Origin: Methanosphaera sp.
Lineage (GTDB): Archaea; Methanobacteriota; Methanobacteria; Methanobacteriales; Methanobacteriaceae
Reading direction: 5' to 3'
DNA length: 64,000 bases
Assembly: GCF_022768985.1 (NCBI RefSeq)
Contig: NZ_JALEKL010000008.1
Location: forward strand, 1 to 64,000
Both the position numbers and the translations under genes were made by a program. The notes beneath the pieces are model-generated. The model worked only from the letters and a program-made list of their open reading frames with translations, made no database searches and was not told the DNA's origin. Shown here in pieces: positions 45,324 through 56,500 of the stretch (the stretch's first letter is position 1; each line of letters opens with the position of its first letter).

Positions 45324-45344
45324 TTTTAGTAAAACTAACTAAAT
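45324..45344 (-). promoter_or_regulatory. Inverted repeat shared with the 29171 site
   Basis: TTTTAGT (45324-45330) and ACTAAAT (45338-45344) flank seven bases, about 105 bases before the adhesin ATG at 45448. Reverse-complemented it closely matches the site before the third peptidase gene. Confidence 0.35.
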
Positions 45345-45447
45345 TAAAGTTTTATAATAATCGTACTTTCTAAAATATTTGCTTAAATTAAAATTAAACT
45401 ATGGTAAGTATTTAACAATTTAATAAAAAAAGTGGGATGAAAAAATA

Positions 45448-48400
45448 ATGATAAATAAGAAAAAAATATTTTCTTTTATATTTATCTTAATATTTTTCAT
45501 AATGATAATATCAGCAGCAAATGCAGCAGATACAAATGCTACAAATGATATTAAAAAAGATACAACTGCTAAATTATCACCTGAATTAGACGATTCAGTA
45601 GCAGAAGTATCACAAAAAGACATTGTGCAAAATAAGACACAAAAAGAAAATATAAAAGAAACAACAAAAACCCAGAAAAATGCTAAAGAAAATACAATAA
45701 AACAAACACAGAAAAATTCTAAACTAAACACCATAAAAGAAACAAAACAAGATACAATAAAAGAAACAACAGTAAATAACTACCAAGAATTATATAATAA
45801 AATCGAAGATATTAAGGCAAACTCAACAAATCTTGAGGAAGTAATCAACCTAAATCCTGGAGACTATAAAATAACCGAGACAATAGTATGGGGAAATGCC
45901 GCTCATACAAAAAAACTAACAATCAATGGAAACAACCAGACAATAAATGGACAAGACAAGTACAGATTCTTACATATACTAAAAGGAAGCACATTATATC
46001 TTAACAATATAACAATAGATCACTGCTTCATAAATCGTTCAACATCAACTAATGGTGGAGGAGCAATATATAATGAAGGTGAAACCACAATAAATAACAC
46101 AATTATAAAAAATACTTGTTCATCAAAAAGTACAGAATCCTTTAGTGGTGGAGCAATAAGAAACGATGCAAATCTAACAATAATCAACTCAAAAATAGAC
46201 AATTGTCATGCACTAAATGGAAGTGGAGGAGCAATATATAGTAGTGGATACTATGAAAGTGATCAATATATTGAATCAAAGCTCATAATTGAAAATTCAA
46301 CAATAAACAACTGTACAACAGCACCAAATGGTGCAGGTGGAGCAATATATAGTAGTGGATATGCAGTTATTGAAAATTCAAACTTCACAAATAACTGGGC
46401 TCGTAACGGAGGAGCATTATATATTATCAATGAAACTATAAAAGCACCTAATGGAAATTACATTATTCGAAATTCAAACTTCATAAATAATACGGCAAAC
46501 TGGGCAGGAGCAATATTTAACTACCGAGAATCAAATGTAACAATAACTTCATCAAACTTCACAGGAAACAAAGCATCTGATATAGCAGGAGCAATTTTTG
46601 GTCATATGTTAGTTACAAATACAACAATTATAAACTCAACATTCACAAATAACACAGCATTAAATGGTTATGGTGGAGCTGTTAAAAATGATAATAATAT
46701 GACAATAATTAACTCAACCTTCATAAATAACTCAGCATTAAATGGTTCAGGTGGAGCTATTGACTCTGAGCATAACATGACAATAATTAACTCAATATTT
46801 AAAAATAACAGAGCAAAAAAAGCTGGTGCAATTGTAATTTATGGTGAAAATATGAATATGACTGGTTTAATTATTGAAAATAACAATGCAACTAGCCGTG
46901 AAGGAGCAATATTTACAGGTATGTCTTGTAATATTACAATTAACAACTCAACAATTATAAATAATTATGATATGAATGGAACATCAGTATATCTATATAC
47001 AAATTCAGCAAGTAACATAACAATATCAAATACAACAATCAATAATACATATAAAGCAAATGCATCAGAGCCTGTAAATATAACATCACCTATACAAATG
47101 GAAAATCTTGATATAAAAGAAGTTAGATTTACACTTGAAGATAAAACAATTACAACAACAAAAGATAAAAAAACAAACATGGTAATGATAAACTATACAT
47201 TCTACAATGTAGGTATAATTCCTGCAAATGTTAAGTTTAGTTCACTTTTTACCCAGAATAATGACTTTAATGCTATAATGGATGTAAGTCCTGTTGATAC
47301 ACAAATAAAAATATACTCCTATAACACTACAATAAAAACACTAAATAACTTTACAATAATTGATGCTACAATAAAAACAATAAACAATAAAAATATTGTG
47401 GGTGAGATACCTGTTGACTTCCTTATTAATGGAGTAAAAGTACATAATATAACAACAGTTGATGGTAAAATCTACAGAATAATACTACCTACAGATAAAT
47501 ACATTGCAGGTGAATATAACTTCACAATACAATCAAAACAGACACCAATATATAATCCATCAAATGCAACAAGAACATTTAAAATAAAAAATAGAACAGC
47601 AACAATCACAATAAATACAAACACACCAAAAGTAGAAGGAGAACTTACAGCAAACATAACAATACGTGATGAGACAGGTCTTGTAAATCGTGGAAAAATA
47701 ATAGTACTTGTAAATGGAACACAGATCTCAGAGCCAATAAGTATAGATAATGGAAAAACATCAATAGAATACACACTTCCATCAACAATAAAAGCAGGAA
47801 AATCAGACATTACTGTTCAATATATTGATAAATATACAAACTATGCAGAAACAACAAAAGCATTCAATGTAGAAAAATATGACATTAATGCTGAAATTAA
47901 AGATATTACAATAAAAACACTACAAAATACAACAATAAACACACAAGTAGTAGACACTCAGGGAAATATAATAACACAAGATATGGACGTTGAAGTATTC
48001 CTAGGTAATGTGTCTGTTTTAAATACAACAACAAGAGACTCAAAACTTGATATTACAATTCCAACAGACAAATACCTTGCAGGAAAATATGATCTAACAT
48101 TTAAATTTAAAGGAAATGAAAAATATAATCCTCTTGATAAAACAGTAAAACTCACAATAGAAAATCGTGATGCAATAGTAAACATCATAACAAACACTCC
48201 AAAAACACTAGAAGAACTTGAAATAACAGTAAATGTTAATGAAAATACAACACCACTAAATGGTGGATATGTGGTTTTATTAATCAATTCAAAAACACTA
48301 AAAGATACAAATAATAAAACAATAAAACTCCCTGTTGAAAATGGAGTAGTAAAATATAATTATAAATTACTCGGCTTATACAAAGCAGGAATGCATAATA

Positions 48401-49356
48401 TCACAGCAAAATACATCAATAAATACTACAACACTGCAATAAATACAACTAAATTCAACGTACTTCTAACAGACATTACAGGAGAACTTAATCCAATAAC
48501 AGCTAAAACACTCGAAAAAATAACAGTAAACATTCCAATAGTTGATGAAAATGGTAACAAATTAATTAAAGATACAAAAGTTGTAGTGAAACTTAATGGA
48601 AAAACCTACCAGAAAATGGAAATTAAAGATGGACAACTAGCATTTAACATATCATCAGAGAGATTCAGAGCAGATAAAACATACACACTAAAAATAATCC
48701 TTGGTAAAAACTCCATATACAATAACCTATCACTAAATACAACAATAAACATGCAAATACGTAAAGTAAACATTGAAATTGAACCAATAGTTGACATACA
48801 CACAACACAACTAATACCAGTAAATGCACTAATAAAAGACATGGAAGGCAATCCTATAGATGGACGTGTTCTCTTTAAAATTAATGGAAAAACACAACTT
48901 GATGAAAACTTAAAACCAGTATTTTTCGAAGTAAGAAATGGAGTAGTTGATGCAACATATAAACTACCTGTAACAATAAATCGAAACTACAAAATAGAAC
49001 TAGTACACTCAGCAATTGGATATGAAAGATCAGCAGCAAGCATAACATTTAAAGCACAAAAAACAGATCTTGCAGATCCAACAATAAAACCAATAACAAT
49101 AACAAAAGGATCAAATACAACAATCACTACACTACTTGAAGATATTTATGGACAAAAAATAGCAAGAACATCAAAAATATCAATAAAAGTCGATGGAAAA
49201 ACACAACTAAGTGGAGTAGAAATTACATCAGGACTCATCAATAAAACAATTGATACACAAACACTAAAATCTGGAAATCATAAAATAACACTAGTAATAG
49301 GAGAAAATACAGTCTATAATAAGAAAGTTGTGGAAGTACCACTCACTGTTGAATAA
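45448..49356 (+). CDS. Adhesin-like surface protein, beta-helix plus Ig-like modules
   Basis: This intact protein of 1302 residues begins with a signal peptide (MINKKKIFSFIFILIFF, cleavage near AANAA) and a Lys/Thr/Gln-rich linker. GTGGGATG before the ATG is the likely ribosome-binding site; an ATG at 45437 is followed at once by a stop. The shared motif 'NYQELYNKIEDIKAN' precedes about 330 residues of beta-helix with GGAIYNEGE, GGAIYSSGY and GGAVKNDNN turns. From about residue 600 onward there are five or six Ig-like modules, such as GGYVVLLINSKTLKDTNN and GRVLFKINGKTQLD. No C-terminal hydrophobic segment is seen. It is one of only four uninterrupted adhesin genes here. Adhesion is inferred from the family. 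Confidence 0.87.
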   Translation: MINKKKIFSFIFILIFFIMIISAANAADTNATNDIKKDTTAKLSPELDDSVAEVSQKDIVQNKTQKENIKETTKTQKNAKENTIKQTQKNSKLNTIKETKQDTIKETTVNNYQELYNKIEDIKANSTNLEEVINLNPGDYKITETIVWGNAAHTKKLTINGNNQTINGQDKYRFLHILKGSTLYLNNITIDHCFINRSTSTNGGGAIYNEGETTINNTIIKNTCSSKSTESFSGGAIRNDANLTIINSKIDNCHALNGSGGAIYSSGYYESDQYIESKLIIENSTINNCTTAPNGAGGAIYSSGYAVIENSNFTNNWARNGGALYIINETIKAPNGNYIIRNSNFINNTANWAGAIFNYRESNVTITSSNFTGNKASDIAGAIFGHMLVTNTTIINSTFTNNTALNGYGGAVKNDNNMTIINSTFINNSALNGSGGAIDSEHNMTIINSIFKNNRAKKAGAIVIYGENMNMTGLIIENNNATSREGAIFTGMSCNITINNSTIINNYDMNGTSVYLYTNSASNITISNTTINNTYKANASEPVNITSPIQMENLDIKEVRFTLEDKTITTTKDKKTNMVMINYTFYNVGIIPANVKFSSLFTQNNDFNAIMDVSPVDTQIKIYSYNTTIKTLNNFTIIDATIKTINNKNIVGEIPVDFLINGVKVHNITTVDGKIYRIILPTDKYIAGEYNFTIQSKQTPIYNPSNATRTFKIKNRTATITINTNTPKVEGELTANITIRDETGLVNRGKIIVLVNGTQISEPISIDNGKTSIEYTLPSTIKAGKSDITVQYIDKYTNYAETTKAFNVEKYDINAEIKDITIKTLQNTTINTQVVDTQGNIITQDMDVEVFLGNVSVLNTTTRDSKLDITIPTDKYLAGKYDLTFKFKGNEKYNPLDKTVKLTIENRDAIVNIITNTPKTLEELEITVNVNENTTPLNGGYVVLLINSKTLKDTNNKTIKLPVENGVVKYNYKLLGLYKAGMHNITAKYINKYYNTAINTTKFNVLLTDITGELNPITAKTLEKITVNIPIVDENGNKLIKDTKVVVKLNGKTYQKMEIKDGQLAFNISSERFRADKTYTLKIILGKNSIYNNLSLNTTINMQIRKVNIEIEPIVDIHTTQLIPVNALIKDMEGNPIDGRVLFKINGKTQLDENLKPVFFEVRNGVVDATYKLPVTINRNYKIELVHSAIGYERSAASITFKAQKTDLADPTIKPITITKGSNTTITTLLEDIYGQKIARTSKISIKVDGKTQLSGVEITSGLINKTIDTQTLKSGNHKITLVIGENTVYNKKVVEVPLTVE

Positions 49357-49458
49357 AATCTTAAAAAAAGGAAAGAGGGTGGAATTGGATGAAAAGTGGT
49401 GATGATAAAAATTAAAATTTCTAATTAATTAAAATTTCAAAATAAGAAAAAGTTCTTT

Positions 49459-49496
49459 CCCCCTAACTTCTCATCTTCCCCCCATTCTCTTTTTTT
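49459..49496 (+). terminator. C-rich and T-tract end signal
   Basis: Two C-runs (five and six C) and a T-run of seven lie about 100-140 bases past the adhesin stop, between convergent genes. Confidence 0.4.
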
Positions 49497-49513
49497 CATT
49501 ATTTAATTTTGTA

Positions 49514-49993
49514 TTAGATTCCATTGTGCATGGTTTTTGCTAGATTTTGTGCATATTCTAGTGGATTTTTTGGATTATTTATTTCAATTTCAGGATCAAT
49601 TTTATTTAAACTACTTGCATATTCTGGATTTTCGCTTTTTTGCTGATCTATTTTATGGTTTTCAACTTCTATGTAGAGTGCATCTATTAGGTTTCTGATT
49701 GATTCATATATTACTAGTTCTCCTTTAAATTTATTATCATCTAGCATTAGATTTGTTAATGTTTTAATTAACTGTTTTATCTCAGAAATACCACACCTAC
49801 ATCTACATAGCATGTCTTCAACTTCATAGTATGCATCGATGAGTGAATCTATTTCATCTTTGTTGTGTCTAAATACTACTCTTATATTAAAAAGTACCAT
49901 TTTAAGGTAGTGATTTGTGTTTTTATTTAAGTTTTCATTACTAGCATTTAGTATGTCATCAATTTCTAGAACTTCAAGCTTCTTTGTTTTCAT
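49514..49993 (-). CDS. Hypothetical helical protein with CRCRC motif
   Basis: I do not recognise this protein. The start at 49993 (MKTKKLEVLEIDD) has AGGATAT upstream and is preferred over the ATG at 50008, giving 159 residues. Most of it looks alpha-helical (NTNHYLKMVLFNIRVV, EVEDMLCR, SEIKQLIKTLTNLM). It has a compact CRCRC cluster around residue 90 and a Pro/Asn-rich C-terminus. No signal peptide or membrane segment is evident. It converges with the adhesin at 45448 and is divergent from the RqcH gene. Composition resembles the housekeeping genes here, not the adhesins. Confidence 0.6.
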   Translation of the reverse strand: MKTKKLEVLEIDDILNASNENLNKNTNHYLKMVLFNIRVVFRHNKDEIDSLIDAYYEVEDMLCRCRCGISEIKQLIKTLTNLMLDDNKFKGELVIYESIRNLIDALYIEVENHKIDQQKSENPEYASSLNKIDPEIEINNPKNPLEYAQNLAKTMHNGI

Positions 49994-50173
49994 ATATAAT
50001 ATCCTCATCTAATTTTTTTAATTACTTTATCTAGTATTATCATTTATTTTTCTAAATTTAAATTACTTTAATTAATAATGTTTTATAGATGTATTATAAT
50101 AGAAATACAATACAAACGAAAAAACAGAAAAAGCATATTATTTTATTTATTATTTTTTTTTAAGTGATTAATT

Positions 50174-52204
50174 ATGAAGTCAATGTCAAATGTAGATATA
50201 TACACAATAGTTAAGGAATTAAATGAACAAATTACAGGAGCACGTGTTGATAAGGCATATCAGCCATCATATGATACAATACGTATAAAACTCAGAAAAC
50301 CAGGAGAAGGAAGAGTTGACCTACTAATGCAAGCAGGTGTACGTATACATCTTACAGACTATCCTCAGCCAAATCCTACAATTCCACCAAACTTTCCAAT
50401 GCTTCTAAGAAAACATCTTAGTGGTGGAATAATAACATCAATAAAACAGCATGATTTTGATAGAATTGTAGAAATAAACATTAAAAAGAAGGATACACAG
50501 TACACCATTATTGTTGAGCTTTTCAGTAAAGGAAATGTAATTCTTCTTGATGGTGATAAGAATATTATCTCACCACTTAAACATAAACAATGGCAGGATC
50601 GTAAAATAACAGCACACCAGCAATATAAATATCCACCAGAAAAGGGTATTATTATAAGTGATACAAACTTTGATGAAATAAAAAGTATTTGTATGGAATC
50701 TGACCGTGATATTGTACGTACTCTTGCAACAAATGGTCTTGGAGGACTATATGCAGAAGAAATTATAACATACACAGATCTTGACAAGAATGCCATGGCA
50801 AATGAACTTACAGATGCACAGATTAAACAGTTAAGTGATGCTGTTGCTACATTATTTAATAAAATAGAAGATGATTTTAATGCACAAATCATCAAAGAAT
50901 CAAATGATGATAACTCTAAAAATAAGGATTTTGTTGCAATAAACCTAAATAAATACGCAGACTTTAGAAGTGTTACATTTGACACATTTAACAAGGCAGC
51001 TGATGAATTTTACAGCAAACAGATAAATAAGGATATAAAATCAGAGGAAGAAAAAGCATGGGCAAAACGTATTGGTAAGTTTGAAAAAAGACTTAAAATG
51101 CAACAAGAAACCAAGCAGGGATTTTATGATACCATTGAAAAATCACAGAAACGTGGAAATATGATCTATGCATACTATAGTGATATTGAATCAATACTTG
51201 CTATTATTAACCAGGCACGTTCTAATCATTCCTGGCAGGAAATTGCATCAATCATTAAAAAATCTAAAAAAGATAAGGAAAATGGTATTGCAGAGCTTGA
51301 ACATATTGAATCTGTAAGTAAGATGGGTGTTTTAACACTAAAATATGATGATGTAGTATTTGATGTTGATGCAAATATTCCAATTGCTGAGAGTGCTGCC
51401 ATATACTATAATAAGGCAAAAAAGGCTAAAGGTAAAATTAGTGGTGTAAATACGGCAATTGCAAATACAGAAGCTGAAATTGAAAAGCTTCAAAAGAAGA
51501 AGTCTGTTGCAATTGAAAAACTTGAAGAAACACAGAAAAAACGTAACCAGAAACGTAAACTTAAATGGTTTGAAAAGTTCCGCTGGTGTATTAGTCGTGA
51601 TGGCTACATGATTCTTGCAGGACGTGATGCAATAAGTAATGAACAGGTTGTAAATAAGCATTCAACAAATAATGATATTTACTTCCACTGTGATATTCAT
51701 GGTGCTCCATCAACAGTTATACAAAACACCCAGGGTGGTGAAATTCCAGAAACTACACTCTATGATGCTGCATGTCTTGCTGGAAGCTATAGTAGTGCAT
51801 GGAATGATGGCTTTTCATCATATGATGTATACTGGGTAGGTATGGATCAGGTATCTAAAACTCCTCAAAGTGGAGAGTTCATAAAGAAAGGATCATTTAT
51901 TATTCGTGGAAAACGTAACTATGTACGTAATGTTCCACTACTCATTGCTATTGGAATTGTTCAATATGATGGTAATGAACATGTAATGGCAGGTCCTGTT
52001 GAATGTATAAAGGTGATGTGTGCAAATTATGTAATTATTAAGCCAGGATTTACCAAAAAAGAGGCAATATCTAAGGAAATTCTTCATATTATTGATCCTG
52101 AACATAAATTTATGCTAGATGATGTTGTACGTTGTCTACCTAGTGGTAAGTGTGATATTTTAGATGAACGTGAATATGAACAGAAATACTTACGTAAATA
52201 TTAA
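50174..52204 (+). CDS. rqcH: RqcH/NFACT ribosome quality-control protein
   Basis: This 676-residue protein belongs to the NFACT (FbpA/RqcH/Rqc2) family, which binds stalled large ribosomal subunits and, in bacteria and by inference in archaea, adds C-terminal tails to stuck nascent chains. The NFACT-N domain opens MSNVDIYTIVKELNEQI and includes PPNFPMLLRKHLSGG; a long coiled-coil middle (about 290-460) carries EIEKLQKKKSVAIEKLEE; the NFACT-R domain starts at about 469 (FRWCISRDGYMILAGRDA) and contains DIYFHCDIHGAPS and KGSFIIRGKRNY. Length agrees with the archaeal family. Start choice between 50174 and 50183 is open; AAGTGATT upstream is weak. It is a housekeeping gene. Confidence 0.88.
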   Translation: MKSMSNVDIYTIVKELNEQITGARVDKAYQPSYDTIRIKLRKPGEGRVDLLMQAGVRIHLTDYPQPNPTIPPNFPMLLRKHLSGGIITSIKQHDFDRIVEINIKKKDTQYTIIVELFSKGNVILLDGDKNIISPLKHKQWQDRKITAHQQYKYPPEKGIIISDTNFDEIKSICMESDRDIVRTLATNGLGGLYAEEIITYTDLDKNAMANELTDAQIKQLSDAVATLFNKIEDDFNAQIIKESNDDNSKNKDFVAINLNKYADFRSVTFDTFNKAADEFYSKQINKDIKSEEEKAWAKRIGKFEKRLKMQQETKQGFYDTIEKSQKRGNMIYAYYSDIESILAIINQARSNHSWQEIASIIKKSKKDKENGIAELEHIESVSKMGVLTLKYDDVVFDVDANIPIAESAAIYYNKAKKAKGKISGVNTAIANTEAEIEKLQKKKSVAIEKLEETQKKRNQKRKLKWFEKFRWCISRDGYMILAGRDAISNEQVVNKHSTNNDIYFHCDIHGAPSTVIQNTQGGEIPETTLYDAACLAGSYSSAWNDGFSSYDVYWVGMDQVSKTPQSGEFIKKGSFIIRGKRNYVRNVPLLIAIGIVQYDGNEHVMAGPVECIKVMCANYVIIKPGFTKKEAISKEILHIIDPEHKFMLDDVVRCLPSGKCDILDEREYEQKYLRKY

Positions 52205-52256
52205 CCACCCTATTTTATTTTTTTTTCTATTTTTTCTATTACTTTTCATGATAATT

Positions 52257-52306
52257 TTTAGGCATAACTTAATTTTAACGGAGTTATATTTTTAATAGAA
52301 CCTAAA
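52257..52306 (+). promoter_or_regulatory. Nested inverted repeats upstream of the metal exporter
   Basis: TTTAGG (52257-52262) pairs with CCTAAA (52301-52306), and inside it ATAACT (52264-52269) pairs with AGTTAT (52282-52287). The structure lies 145 bases before the CDF gene, upstream of its likely TATA box (TATATAATAAATATATAA near 52405). A metal regulator site is possible. Confidence 0.4.
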
Positions 52307-52450
52307 TTTCAAATTAAATTAACTAAAAAAGCATGTATAATTTTAAAAAACTCCAACTAAAATATAAATTTAAGCATACTTAAAAAAAGACACTTATAAA
52401 GCCCCTATATAATAAATATATAAAACAGAAACATACTTAAAAAATTATCA

Positions 52451-53377
52451 ATGGAGGGATCAGCAAAGTTGATAAATCAAAACAATGAAAAAGATGGATA
52501 CTACAATGAAGTAAACAAAATTCTGATTTTAATTTTAATACTTAACCTAATAGTAGCAGCAGCAAAAATAATAACAGGAGCAGTATTTAACATACTAAGT
52601 ATGATGTCAGATGGATATGACTCCTTCTTTGATGGAATATCAAACATAACAGGAATAATAGCACTAGTAATTGCAAGAAAACCAGAAGATAAAGAACACC
52701 AGTATGGACATTCAAAAGCTGAAACATTTGCATCAATATTTATAGCAATACTACTACTAATAGTATCAGCAGGAATTGTAAAATCAGCAATAGACAGATT
52801 CTATGGAGTAGGAATACCAAACATAACACTAATAAGCTTCATAGTACTAATCATAACACTACTAATTAATGTATTTGTCACACGTTATGAATACAAAAAA
52901 GGAGTAGAACTAAAAAGTGACCTACTAATATCAGATAGTAAACATACAAAATCAGACATATATGCAACATTAATGATACTAATAGGAATGGTATTTATAA
53001 AACTAGGATTTCCAATACTTGACCCAATACTATCAATAGTAATGGCAATAATAATCCTAAAAACAGGACTAGAAATACTAAAAGACAACATAAACATACT
53101 AATGGACAAATCAGTACTAGATGAAAACCAGATCAGAAACATAATCTATGAAGAAGATGAAATCATCAATGTACACAACATAAGAACAAGAGGAACACCA
53201 GCAATGGTATATCTTGACATGCATCTTGTAATATGTGGAAGTCTACCACTAAAAGATGCATATAACATAGTATGCAAATGCCAGAAAAATATAAAAGATA
53301 AAATACCAGAAATAAAAGACATCGTAGTACACCTTGAATCAGAAGAAGGACTAAAAGATGAAATACACTACGAATAA
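52451..53377 (+). CDS. Cation diffusion facilitator (CDF) metal transporter
   Basis: This 308-residue membrane protein exports divalent metal ions using the proton gradient. Six membrane helices are visible from about residue 25 to 200, and a cytoplasmic C-terminal domain follows. The transport-site residues are readable: TM2 has SDGYDSFFDG (DxxxD) and TM5 has DSKHTKSDIYA (HxxxD), the same D-D-H-D quartet as the E. coli YiiP exporter for Zn/Fe. HQYGHSKAE at the TM2-TM3 loop is the family hallmark. A GGAGGGAT sequence overlaps the ATG. The metal is likely zinc, iron or manganese; the sequence alone does not settle it. Confidence 0.88.
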   Translation: MEGSAKLINQNNEKDGYYNEVNKILILILILNLIVAAAKIITGAVFNILSMMSDGYDSFFDGISNITGIIALVIARKPEDKEHQYGHSKAETFASIFIAILLLIVSAGIVKSAIDRFYGVGIPNITLISFIVLIITLLINVFVTRYEYKKGVELKSDLLISDSKHTKSDIYATLMILIGMVFIKLGFPILDPILSIVMAIIILKTGLEILKDNINILMDKSVLDENQIRNIIYEEDEIINVHNIRTRGTPAMVYLDMHLVICGSLPLKDAYNIVCKCQKNIKDKIPEIKDIVVHLESEEGLKDEIHYE

Positions 53378-53396
53378 AGTGTGTACTATACATAAT

Positions 53397-53418
53397 CCCC
53401 CTTATTATACCTTTTTTT
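53397..53418 (+). terminator. C5 plus T7 terminator candidate
   Basis: CCCCC, then TTATTATACC and seven T, shortly after the CDF stop codon. Confidence 0.5.
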
Positions 53419-53557
53419 AAAATTTTCAATACCTATAAATTCACTATTTTTTTACATTAAATCTTAAAATTTTAATAGAAATATTAAACAAATATAATAA
53501 TACTATTCAAATTTAGGATAACTTTTCAAATAATTTAATAAAGGGGAATAAAAAAAT

Positions 53558-56500
53558 ATGAATCAAGATGAAAATTACACAAAACTATCACATATACTAA
53601 AAGATACAAAACTCTTCAATGAAGACTACTACCGCAAACACAACCAAGACCTACCAATAGGTGAGGATGCAGCAAAATACTACATAGAAAACAACAGAAC
53701 ACAACTAAGATGTCCAAGCCAATACTTCCACCCAGGATGGTACAAAAACCACTATGAAGACGTGAAAAAAAGCAACATAGAACCACTCATGCACTACCTG
53801 CTTTTTGGACAATATGAAGACAGACTATACAGATATGCACCAGTAGACTTTAAAAAACTAGACATACCAAACAAAGCAGAAGTAAAAAAGTACTATGATA
53901 CAATATTTAATTCCCCACTATTTGACATAAACTACTACCTAAAACACAATGGAAACATAGACCTTGAAGGATACGACCCAATAGTACACTACATACTAAA
54001 AGGAGCACAAATGGGATATAACCCATCAAAAAACTTCAACACACAAAAATACTTGCTTGAACATAAAACAGACAAACTAATGACAAACCCACTATATCAC
54101 TACATAAAATATGGAGATAAAATAACAGATAAAAAAGTTATCAATGAATTTGACAAACAAACAGGACTCATATCAAAGAAAAGATATCCAAGAGGAACAG
54201 TAAAAGACATACTAGAACACCTAGAAAAAAAGGTATCAATAATAATACCAGTATATAATGCATATGAAGAAACATGTGACTGTATCCGTAGTGTACTACT
54301 AAATACTGATGCAAACTATGAACTTATCATAATAAACGATGCAAGCCCTGATGAACGCATAAAACCACTACTTGATTCCCTCGAAGGAATTGAAAATGTA
54401 CGCATAATCCACAACGAAGAAAATCAGGGATTTGTAAAAAATGTAAACAAGGGGATGGTACTTGCAGCAGACAACGATGTTGTACTACTAAATAGTGATA
54501 CAATAGTAACACCACGCTGGCTATCAAAAATGGTAACAGCAGCATATAGTGACTCAACAATAGCAACAGCAACACCACTATCAAGTGCATCAGACATAAG
54601 TGTACCATCACTTGGTGAGAGTAAAGATCAACTCTTTTTAAATAAAAATGCATATCAGGTATCAAAAATAGACTATGACTCATACCTTGAAAGTCCAACA
54701 GGAAATGGATTTTGTTTATATGTAAAAAGAGGAGCAATAAGAAAACTAGGAATGTTTGATACAATCTTTGAAAAAGGATATGGAGAAGAAACAGACTTCA
54801 CAAGCCGAGCACATAAGGCAGGATGGAAAAACATACGAGTACTAGATGTATTCATATACCACAGACGCCATGCATCATTCACATCAGAAAAATCAAACTA
54901 CTACAAAGCACGAAACAAGAAAATAATACAACAAAGATACCCAGAAGTATATGACATGTGGGATAATTTTGTTAAAACACCACACCTACAAGATACACTA
55001 GAGAAGATAAAAAAGAATGTAATGCCATATTCTAATGGAGAAAAAATACTTTTTGTTACAGAAATGAAAGACAGCCAACCTGTCATAACAGATGAATTCT
55101 ACAAAATAGCTGAAAAATATGATACACATATTTTAGCATTAGATAAAGAGGGAATGGCATTATTTATATATGATGGAATCTCAAAATTCACACCAATATA
55201 CTCAAATAAATTAATGCAGAAAAGTAAATTAGATGCACAAAGATCTTACTTTAATATACTGGTAAATCAGAGATATGACCTAATGTTTATAAGACAATTT
55301 AAGTACTATCTTAGTTATGAATTTAGTAATTTAAATGAATTTATTAAATATGCAAAACCACTAGAAATTAAAACAATTAATGAAGGAATGTATCATGAAG
55401 ATTTACTAAGTTTAATTGAGAAAAAACTTAATCCTATTAAATCACTAGATGAGATAGTTGAAGATAAGAAAAATGAATTTAGCTTCAAAGACAAAAAAGT
55501 AGCAGTATATACAGCAGTAACAGGTGGATATGATGATGTTATAATACCATCTGTTGTTGAAGAAGACTTTGACTACATATGTTTCACAGATAATGAAGAC
55601 TTTAAATCTGACTTCTGGGAAGTACGATATATTACAGATTCAGATGATCTTGACAATATCAGAAAAGCACGTAAATGTAAAATACTTCCACATAAATACT
55701 TACCAGAATATGATTGTAGCTTTTGGATAGATGGAAACTTTAACACTATCGGATCTCTTAAAGATTATGTTAAAAAATACTATAAAAATAACAAATTACT
55801 TGCAATAGAACATGAAGAAAGACGTTGTATATATAGAGAAGCTCAAGCATGTATAGATCAAAATAAAGATTCAATAGAAAAAATTGAAAACCAGATTAAC
55901 AGGTATAAAGAAGAAGGATATCCTTATCATAATGGTCTAGTTGCAAGTGGAATACTCTTCCGTGAACATAAAGATAGTGAACTTATTGATGTAATGAATA
56001 CATGGTATGATGAAGTTAAAAATTACAGCTACCGTGACCAGTTAAGTTTCAACTATGCATGTTGGAAACATAACTTTAAATTTGATCTTAGTGATCTTTA
56101 CTACTTTAAAAATGAGTACTTTGAAAGACTTGGACATACAAAAAATAAGAAGTTTGATGGAAAACTTAGACATTTACGTTATGATAATGAAACTAAAGAT
56201 CAAATACTTACAAAGCTACAAGAGCCAACAACAATTATCATCCCAATATATAATGCATATGATGATACACAAAAATGTATAAAATCTGTGATAAGAAATA
56301 CAAAACTACCATATGAACTATTACTTATTAATGATAATAGTCCTGATGAACGTATTGAACCAATGCTTCGTGACTTCGAGGAAAGATATGAAAATATTCA
56401 TGTTATATCAAATCCAGTAAATAAGGGCTTTGTAAAAAATGTAAATATTGGATTACAATATGATGATAATGATGTATTACTTCTAAATAGTGATACTATT

